This document shows, in pieces, positions 38,406-43,725 of a stretch of DNA of 43,725 nt. Numbering within the stretch: position 1 is the first letter of the stretch; every line of letters begins with the position of its first letter. Source of the stretch: a virus; the IMG/VR virus record IMGVR_UViG_3300023061_000286, positions 1 through 43,725 of that record; one strand, 5' to 3'. A program made the translations under genes and the position numbers. The notes below the pieces were generated by a model. It did not search any database, was not told where the DNA came from, and saw only the letters and a program-made list of their open reading frames with translations.

Positions 38406-39086
38406 TTAGTATCCTTGATTTGCCAGTTTTTCCGATCCGCGATCCGCAGCTTGCTGGAAGGCTTGGCTTCTATTAGCAGGCTGGTTATCAGATAGGTCAG
38501 GAGAGGCCGGTCTACCACCAGAATCAATTACTGATTTTGGTTTTCGAGAAGCTCGATAATTGATAAGCTTATCTTTATGGAGTAGGAAGAAAGCATCCTC
38601 AGGATCTTTAAGACCCTTTTTATCCATAAATTTATCTAGCTCATCAAAGTCGAACTTTGGCTTACCGTTTTCACCATCCCATTCTGTTACCATTTTACCT
38701 TTCCACGCATCTAAATGCTGGATATTGATAGCATCATCTACCATCTGTTTAGCTTGATCTTGAGTAACTAATCCCTCTTTAGGCATTAATTTTTCAAAAA
38801 TAGGCTTCAAGTCAGATGCCATTTTCTGCTGATCGGCAGGTAAAGACTTAATCGCGTCATCGAGAGGACTAACTTCCTCTTTTGCACCGTTTGCTTGTAA
38901 TGCGCCCATGAAAGCACTTGCTATATCTGATCCGACTTGTTTGGTATCTATTTCTGCCGGCGCAGATACTGGGGCACTAGGTTCTTGTGGAGCTATAGGT
39001 TCAGCTCCGCCCGCAGGAGCAGCGGGTTCGCCTGAAAAACCGCTGCTTAATTCATTATTAAGTGCGGCATCGTCTTGGGTGTTCAT
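38406..39086 (-). CDS. capsid scaffolding protein
   Basis: A 226-aa acidic protein, Pro/Ala-rich at the start (EPAAPAGGAEPIAPQEP), helical in the middle (KPIFEKLMPKEGLVTQDQA), Gln/Asn-rich at the end. This composition and its place between portal and capsid genes are typical of scaffolds, which guide shell assembly and are then removed. No protease domain is visible. Confidence 0.75.
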   Translation of the reverse strand: MNTQDDAALNNELSSGFSGEPAAPAGGAEPIAPQEPSAPVSAPAEIDTKQVGSDIASAFMGALQANGAKEEVSPLDDAIKSLPADQQKMASDLKPIFEKLMPKEGLVTQDQAKQMVDDAINIQHLDAWKGKMVTEWDGENGKPKFDFDELDKFMDKKGLKDPEDAFFLLHKDKLINYRASRKPKSVIDSGGRPASPDLSDNQPANRSQAFQQAADRGSEKLANQGY

Positions 39087-39203
39087 AATTGTGTAGTTAT
39101 TTTATAAAACGAATAATAGACAAATTGTCTGCTGTTCGCTTTATATCTCCTCCTATAATGATAATGATCATTTGCTAAATAACTATTAGCATAAAACTAA
39201 AAA
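39087..39203 (-). promoter_or_regulatory. spacer with palindrome between portal and scaffold genes
   Basis: AGACAA-A-TTGTCT (39118-39130) is a perfect short palindrome, flanked by CGAA and TTCG that could extend a hairpin; ATGATCAT follows. It may slow or end transcription after the portal, or be an operator. There is no U-tract. Confidence 0.4.
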
Positions 39204-41156
39204 CTAAGCAAGTGGATTCGATTGTGGTGGAGGCCCAGCGGCGGGTCCGGCAGGTTGCGGAGGCCCGGCAGCAACTTGTGGCCCGGCAGCATTCTGAATA
39301 TATGCCTCAGTCTGTTTCATGTGTTCAGCTACTATTTGAGCTACCTGCTCATTTTTTGCATCACTCGCGCTACTTAATAAAGCAGAATGTATCATCATGT
39401 GCGTATCGTGATCCTCACCTTCCTGCGGAGCAACAGATACGCCTTTTGCCATCTTTAAATTCTCACCTTCCGCGATAGCAAGATCCGGATTATTAATCTT
39501 ATTCTCCTCTTTTTCTTTTTCCAGTTTGTCCAAAAGTTCGCGGGTATTTCCAATCTTATAAGTTTCAAGGACAGTTTCTTTAGGAAGAACCCCAAGCTGG
39601 AATAGCTCCACGGCGTCCTGACGTTGCTGTAGATCGCTGAAAGCGTCACCTGGTACTATCTCAACCTCAATCTTCTTAAAAGACTTTAAACGGACAGTAT
39701 CGTCACTATCCTGAGCTAATCCATTCTCAATAGCACGATCACCTACAATTTGTTTCTCGAATTTCTTCTCTCCATCTTCTTCGAAAACCATCTTTCGAAC
39801 ATCGGTATAATTCTCGGAAGCAAACTCAAGGATTCTTTCGAATAAATCCTCGAGGAAAATCTTTAAATTTTGTAGTGGCTCATTAACATTATTCACATTA
39901 GCTGCTTGCAATTGTGCAATAGCTACCCCGGAGTTAGCAGATCCGGATAAACGACCCTGACTCTCGGAATGAATTGTCTGAGACTCCATGAACCGGATGT
40001 TGTTGTTCAAATGTTCGAAGACAGTATTTGGAAGAGCCGGAGGCTGATGGAATTGTGGCGGCTGAGAACCGGTGTATCGAATAACCTGCCCATGGTTATC
40101 TGTACGATAACTGAACCGGGCATTAGCCGGGGCCAAAAGTTTCACTTTATGAGTATATTCAATCCATGCCTCAACATTTGATACTGCGTTATTGATAGAT
40201 TTCTGCGGATCAATCATGTCTGATAGCCAAGCGCGAGTGTAATAAACACCAGGCTGATCTTCCGGACGATAAGCTAGAACATTGTACCTATTACGATCAA
40301 CAACCTCGTTACGCGCGATAATATCTCCAATCTTAGTAGTCACACGTAATTTCTGCTTACCATCCTCAAAAATCTTTTGCTGCCTCTCAATAACAATAGC
40401 CCCCTCAGAAGGTCCGTTCATTTTTTTATCCTCACTGAACTTAAACGTATAATAATCGTTCAAACGATCAGATAAGGAAAATCGACCATCTGGCGGGAGA
40501 CTCTCAAGTTCCCCGCGCTTGTCCTTATACATCGGATCATTCACAATATGATAAATCGGTTTCTTGAATGACCTAATAAAGAAAGTAGCTGATTCAGGAT
40601 TACCATCCATCGGAGCATCGGTGAAACAATTAAGAGGATCTTCCACCCAAAATTTCATATCATCCTTTTCGTCGTCCCAATCAAAACACATATACCCAAT
40701 ACCGGTATCAAGTCCATGACTCACAACCTGCTTAACTAGCTGGCCCAGGTTCCAATCCTTCCAAACCTTCTTGATAAAATAATAAGCTGTCTCAATCTCC
40801 TCTTCAGTAGCTTCCATATCTCCCCCGCGGACATGCACGCGCGGATCATTCTTAAAAATAAGTGACATGACCCCGCGCTTCTGGGACCGGACATAATTAA
40901 TAGTCCTTCGCTTGTCTCCTCGCGCGAGTGGAAGTGTCTTAATTACCTGCTCAGATTTCGAATAAACCACATGATGATTACCATCCACAAAATGCTTATT
41001 CACATAAGCCTCTATTTCCCACTTCTGTCTGAACTCCTTATCTTTTTTGATCTGTTCATCGATCTCAGTTAAAATCTGCTTCTCTTTCTTTGCTGGCTCA
41101 AAGGATTTTTTCAAACCCATAGCATCTTTAGCCCGAGTAAATAATGTATCCGGCAT
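39204..41156 (-). CDS. portal protein (P22-like)
   Basis: A 650-aa protein forming the 12-mer through which DNA passes. The order of features fits P22-like portals: a charged helical start (QKWEIEAYVNKHFVDGNHHVVY), INYVRSQKRGVMSLIFKNDP, VVSHGLDTGIGYMCFDWDD, then DPQKSINNAVSNVEAWI, and a C-terminal helical region followed by a Pro/Gly/Ala-rich tail (GPQVAAGPPQPAGPAAGP). It lies between the terminase and scaffold genes. Confidence 0.85.
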   Translation of the reverse strand: MPDTLFTRAKDAMGLKKSFEPAKKEKQILTEIDEQIKKDKEFRQKWEIEAYVNKHFVDGNHHVVYSKSEQVIKTLPLARGDKRRTINYVRSQKRGVMSLIFKNDPRVHVRGGDMEATEEEIETAYYFIKKVWKDWNLGQLVKQVVSHGLDTGIGYMCFDWDDEKDDMKFWVEDPLNCFTDAPMDGNPESATFFIRSFKKPIYHIVNDPMYKDKRGELESLPPDGRFSLSDRLNDYYTFKFSEDKKMNGPSEGAIVIERQQKIFEDGKQKLRVTTKIGDIIARNEVVDRNRYNVLAYRPEDQPGVYYTRAWLSDMIDPQKSINNAVSNVEAWIEYTHKVKLLAPANARFSYRTDNHGQVIRYTGSQPPQFHQPPALPNTVFEHLNNNIRFMESQTIHSESQGRLSGSANSGVAIAQLQAANVNNVNEPLQNLKIFLEDLFERILEFASENYTDVRKMVFEEDGEKKFEKQIVGDRAIENGLAQDSDDTVRLKSFKKIEVEIVPGDAFSDLQQRQDAVELFQLGVLPKETVLETYKIGNTRELLDKLEKEKEENKINNPDLAIAEGENLKMAKGVSVAPQEGEDHDTHMMIHSALLSSASDAKNEQVAQIVAEHMKQTEAYIQNAAGPQVAAGPPQPAGPAAGPPPQSNPLA

Positions 41157-41167
41157 TTTAAAAAAGG

Positions 41168-41434
41168 TTATTTATTATCTTTAACATTTTTAAGATCATC
41201 ATCTGTCATATCGCCTGGATCAATATAATCATCGGCATCTTCTACATCGTCACCTTTTACATCGCTGTCTTTCAAATCATCAAATACCTGCATATTTATT
41301 TCCTGCCCTTCTTTTTTCATCGTTAAAATAAGACGAATCTTTTCCTCGTTAGCTTTTAACAAATAAATAAGCAAATAAACCATTGCCCCCAATAAAGCAA
41401 GGTGTACTAATACGAATGTTATATAAATCGCCAT
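41168..41434 (-). CDS. 88-aa membrane protein
   Basis: One N-terminal hydrophobic helix (about residues 2-25, IYITFVLVHLALLGAMVYLL), a basic stretch (LKANEEKIRLILTMKKEG), then a very acidic tail (DVKGDDVEDADDYIDPGD). It sits first behind its own promoter, 11 bp before the portal. Possibly a membrane anchor for prohead assembly or lysis; not recognised. Confidence 0.6.
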   Translation of the reverse strand: MAIYITFVLVHLALLGAMVYLLIYLLKANEEKIRLILTMKKEGQEINMQVFDDLKDSDVKGDDVEDADDYIDPGDMTDDDLKNVKDNK

Positions 41435-41463
41435 ACAAATTTTATTAGAACATAGTTACATTC

Positions 41464-41492
41464 TATATATCATACTTTTGCTTTTAAGTCAA
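41464..41492 (-). promoter_or_regulatory. sigma70-type promoter of head genes
   Basis: On the minus strand TTGACT (41492-41487), 17 bp, TATATA (41469-41464). It starts transcription about 25 nt before the gene at 41434 and so drives portal, scaffold and capsid. It shares TTGACTT-N7-AAAGTATGATA with the possible promoter at 15510. Confidence 0.75.
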
Positions 41493-41543
41493 AAAGGAAA
41501 GGGCTGGCAAGCGTAATGACCTACGGGGTGATTATAGCATAAA

Positions 41544-41947
41544 GTCCACGTCTTGATGGACTATTTCTCTGTACGGGTGTAGTTGAATCCTATTGGTAGT
41601 ATAAAATCAAATGGTGGTTTATTGTCCCGCTTTGGGACATAATCACCAATTTCTCTAGCGACATTATCAAATACATTATCTAATGAACTTTGCACTGCTG
41701 TAAATTGAAAATGGTCTATCGTTTGACGGAGTAGGTCTTTAAATGCTTTGCGTTGTTCTGGATCAGAAAACGTGGCATCTGCTAAGGTAAGAATCTTACC
41801 AGTAAAATATTTAAAATCATCTTGGATTAAACTTCCAAGAGTGCATCTGGCCGATGATGTAAGGTCGGTAGCCTCAGTATATGAAGCTTTTTCGTTTTGT
41901 GGTTGTGACATAACATAACAATTAAAAAATAAAGACAAGACGTGGAC
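41544..41947. repeat. 12-bp inverted repeats flanking the gene at 41561-41911
   Basis: GTCCACGTCTTG (41544-41555) and CAAGACGTGGAC (41936-41947) are exact inverted copies on either side of one gene. They could be remnants of a mobile insertion, or in the minus-strand mRNA a long-range stem closing the whole transcript. Confidence 0.75.
41561..41911 (-). CDS. hypothetical protein, candidate moron
   Basis: A 116-aa soluble protein starting at ATG 41911, eight bases after TTATTTTTTAATT; a longer frame to 42163 would run through the terminase end and is not credible. ILTLADATFSDPEQRKAFKDLLRQ is a well-formed helical motif of a type seen in small proteins of phages and bacteria. It lies between terminase and portal, with its own promoter signals, an inverted repeat around it and another promoter after it: the layout of a moron. 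Confidence 0.65.
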   Translation of the reverse strand: MSQPQNEKASYTEATDLTSSARCTLGSLIQDDFKYFTGKILTLADATFSDPEQRKAFKDLLRQTIDHFQFTAVQSSLDNVFDNVAREIGDYVPKRDNKPPFDFILPIGFNYTRTEK

Positions 41948-41953
41948 ATAACT

Positions 41954-41993
41954 ATTATACCCCAAAAGAACAAAAATCTTAAATCTTTTGGGG
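41954..41993 (-). promoter_or_regulatory. promoter with overlapping 10-bp inverted repeat
   Basis: On the minus strand TATAAT (41959-41954), 17 bp, TTAAGA (41982-41977). The spacer and -35 lie inside a perfect inverted repeat, CCCCAAAAGA (41960-41969) with TCTTTTGGGG (41984-41993). The palindrome could be an operator or, as RNA, a hairpin ending the terminase transcript. Confidence 0.55.
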
Positions 41994-42050
41994 AAACCAT
42001 ATAAGCACAAACCGTTATTTACCCCGACAGCTTGTGAGTGCGGTACCCAT

Positions 42051-42079
42051 ATTATACTCCAACCCCTAAACAAAGTCAT
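42051..42079 (-). promoter_or_regulatory. second candidate promoter for the moron-like gene
   Basis: On the minus strand ATGACT (42079-42074), 17 bp, TATAAT (42056-42051), overlapping the 3' end of the large-terminase gene. The same ATGACT/TATAAT pair is seen at 7737-7764. Confidence 0.45.
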
Positions 42080-43556
42080 CATCATCAAGAAATTCCTCAT
42101 CCACGAAGCCGTCATTACCCTGTAACGCACGTTCGCGCACCCCCGGGGGTACAGAGTCCCCAAAGTAATCTACGTTCTTCATACGCTGAATATGACGTTG
42201 GACTATACCCTTCACCGAACGGTCCTCTGGTTCAGTGGGAATGGCTGTCTCGGAAAACCTGGACATAATCATGTACCTAAGTGCATCAACCGCGTGGTCA
42301 TTAATCTTGCACGGCTGATCGGGTGTGTCCGCCTTGAGCGACATCTGGTCCTTCCATTTATAATTACTTATCTCCCATTCCAATTTCGGACAGGCACCCT
42401 TAACAATAAAGAGTTTCGGGGCCCCGCGCTTCCCCGTGAAAGGATGAATCCGTTCCGGGTCGAACTTCATGTGCTCCGCCACCCTATTTATCCCCGCATG
42501 TACAGCATTCTGTCCCCGCGCAATATTTGTGATCCCATAATCCCCATATTCATCCGCCACGCTATACGCCGCGGGCCTCTTTGGAGACTGGAATATTTTG
42601 TCCTGCATGTGCGGGTCACCAATAACAACCATGTCCAAGCTGGGCATCAACTTCTGCTTCTTTATATTCTTAACATGATTACTCACAATCTCATTCGCCT
42701 TGTAATATTCCCCGGTCATAAAAACATTACCGTTCGTATCAATCCGCCCCCGGAGCATGACCGTAGGATTGCTCGCCCCGTGATCCATACCAAATATGTA
42801 ATCCCAATCCTTTGGTACCTTAAACGGCTTTACGATATTATGATCCTCGGAAAATTCCTTATAAATTAAGCCCGCATAAGATAGAAAATCACACTGGTAC
42901 TCCTGGTTGTATTCATCCTCGGTAATTTCCCTTCGTATCTGCTCGAGCTCATCCGGAAGAATGATCCCGCTTGTGGAGGCTTTTACCAAATAAGACTTCC
43001 AACTGGGTCCGTAGTCCCCGGTGAGCGCCTTCATATAATAATCATAGAAAGCATTCTTACCCTTGGGCGTTCCAATCATATCCAGCCAGCCCTGCGTGGT
43101 GGAAAGCATGGGCCTACAAATCTTGGTGTACACCTCCGGGTGCTGATCCTGAAACTCATCGAGAATGAGCCCGTTCAGCCCGGCCCCACGGAGAGAGTCC
43201 GGATTGTCACTACCTTTCAGCTCGAGCTTTGACTGAGTCTGCACACACGTTACTGATAGCTCATCCTCCCTCAGTTTGAACGTACCTTTTGGGAATTGGC
43301 TCGTCATGTACTTAATCATGTCCCAGGCGATCATCTTGGCCTGCCTGTATGTGGGAGCCACCAACCAATACTTGTGGTGAGTATTTTGGAGAATACTAAT
43401 AAGACACTTTGCACAGCCATATGCCGTCTTCCCGCACCGGCGATGCAGCACAATTACCTTATTCCTGCTCTTATCCCTAAATATTTTCTCCTGAATCCAG
43501 TTAAAAGTACGTTTATTGCCGTCTTTGTCCTGGAATAGGTGGATTTGGTTTGTCAT
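42066..43556 (-). CDS. terL: terminase large subunit
   Basis: A 496-aa packaging motor and nuclease. ATPase: Walker A LHRRCGKTA (37-45), Walker B LNGLILDEFQDQ with D133-E134, coupling motif GTPKGKN. Nuclease: D258 in FGMDHGASNPTV, D314 in VVIGDPH, and the C-terminal NDHAVDALRYM. The ATG lies 3 nt after the stop of the small subunit. The nuclease cuts the concatemer; the type of end cannot be decided here, but a split terS at the window ends fits headful packaging of a circularly permuted genome. Confidence 0.95.
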   Translation of the reverse strand: MTNQIHLFQDKDGNKRTFNWIQEKIFRDKSRNKVIVLHRRCGKTAYGCAKCLISILQNTHHKYWLVAPTYRQAKMIAWDMIKYMTSQFPKGTFKLREDELSVTCVQTQSKLELKGSDNPDSLRGAGLNGLILDEFQDQHPEVYTKICRPMLSTTQGWLDMIGTPKGKNAFYDYYMKALTGDYGPSWKSYLVKASTSGIILPDELEQIRREITEDEYNQEYQCDFLSYAGLIYKEFSEDHNIVKPFKVPKDWDYIFGMDHGASNPTVMLRGRIDTNGNVFMTGEYYKANEIVSNHVKNIKKQKLMPSLDMVVIGDPHMQDKIFQSPKRPAAYSVADEYGDYGITNIARGQNAVHAGINRVAEHMKFDPERIHPFTGKRGAPKLFIVKGACPKLEWEISNYKWKDQMSLKADTPDQPCKINDHAVDALRYMIMSRFSETAIPTEPEDRSVKGIVQRHIQRMKNVDYFGDSVPPGVRERALQGNDGFVDEEFLDDDDFV

Positions 43557-43559
43557 ATA

Positions 43560-43725
43560 CTATCCTTTAGCTTTGTCAACAACCCCATTTACCTGGGGGT
43601 CTGATATTTTTTCGGGGGGCTCTATATTTTCGGGGGGTACGTCGATGATTTTGTTAGGCTCACTTTTTACAGAGGGTGGGACGTTAGATGTTCCACCACC
43701 GCCCCCCAATTCCGGGGTCACCCCC
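43560..43725 (-). CDS. terS: terminase small subunit, C-terminal part (cut by window end)
   Basis: The frame ending in TAG (43562-43560), 3 nt before terL, is open to the window end and encodes about 54 residues, Gly-rich then Pro-rich (GGGGGTSNVPPSVKSEP, IIDVPPENIEPPEK), ending VNGVVDKAKG. A flexible Pro/Gly tail on the terminase small subunit is usual. It continues the N-terminal part at 1-469; one base is missing at the C-rich junction for a continuous frame. Confidence 0.75.
   Translation of the reverse strand, partial: GVTPELGGGGGTSNVPPSVKSEPNKIIDVPPENIEPPEKISDPQVNGVVDKAKG

Noticed and set aside
41912-42163. N-terminal extension of the moron-like gene up to 42163.
   Set aside because: It would overlap the terminase end, the promoters and the palindrome, and its residues look like untranslated sequence.

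Overview
The window looks like an essentially complete, circularly permuted genome of a short-tailed (podovirus-type) tailed phage, about 43.7 kb, opened inside its small-terminase gene. The N-terminal part of that gene lies on the minus strand at 1-469 and its C-terminal part at 43560-43725, directly before the large terminase. Portal, scaffold, HK97-type capsid protein, head-tail adaptor, tail nozzle, fibres and large internal (ejection-type) proteins are present. There is no sheath, tape measure, integrase, recognisable lysogeny repressor, RNA polymerase or DNA polymerase, so it is probably virulent and uses host polymerases.

Layout. A divergent control region (470-1105) holds a late minus-strand promoter with tandem 19-bp repeats beside its -35, two A/T-tract repeats, a perfect 18-bp inverted repeat and an early plus-strand promoter. 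The whole plus strand from 1106 to 18682 is early/middle. It carries an ArdA-like antirestriction protein, a D5-type helicase and a CHC2 zinc-finger protein (2.5-4.4 kb). Next comes a run of very small genes (4.5-7.7 kb), many of them zinc-ribbon or ribbon-helix-helix. A recombination block follows: RecB/Cas4-like nuclease, ssDNA-binding protein and RecU-like resolvase (7.8-10.0 kb). Small cassettes separated by strongly structured RNA-like spacers (10-14.8 kb) include a protein with 17 Ser-Cys triplets. The strand ends with a lipoprotein, membrane and acidic proteins, a phage GroES-GroEL pair and a second PD-(D/E)XK nuclease (14.9-18.7 kb). The minus strand from 43562 to 18683 is the late region. 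In transcription order it holds terminase, a putative moron, portal, scaffold, capsid, Sec-signal fibre-like proteins, lysis-type membrane proteins, adaptor, nozzle, tail fibre, ejection-type proteins including a frameshifted NlpC/P60 gene, and a C39-like peptidase.

Host. Almost no gene has a Shine-Dalgarno sequence. Starts follow A/T-rich leaders, and an identical 13-mer, TTATTTTTTAATT, sits 8-11 nt before at least six start codons on both strands. Several promoters fit sigma70 (TTGACA/T, 17 bp, TATAAT-like) very well. TGA is used as a stop, so the genetic code is standard. Lack of Shine-Dalgarno sequences suggests Bacteroidota or a Patescibacteria-type host, but the promoters are not of the classical Bacteroidota kind, so I leave the host open.

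Most notable: a GroES-GroEL pair in a small podovirus-like genome; Sec signal peptides on consecutive virion-type proteins; the AU-rich initiation 13-mer; a pseudoknot-capable leader before the helicase; two roughly 75-115-nt structured elements and a 77-bp duplicated leader among the small genes; the Ser-Cys triplet protein; and a 54-residue basic protein ending in an SSB-tip-like DELPF.
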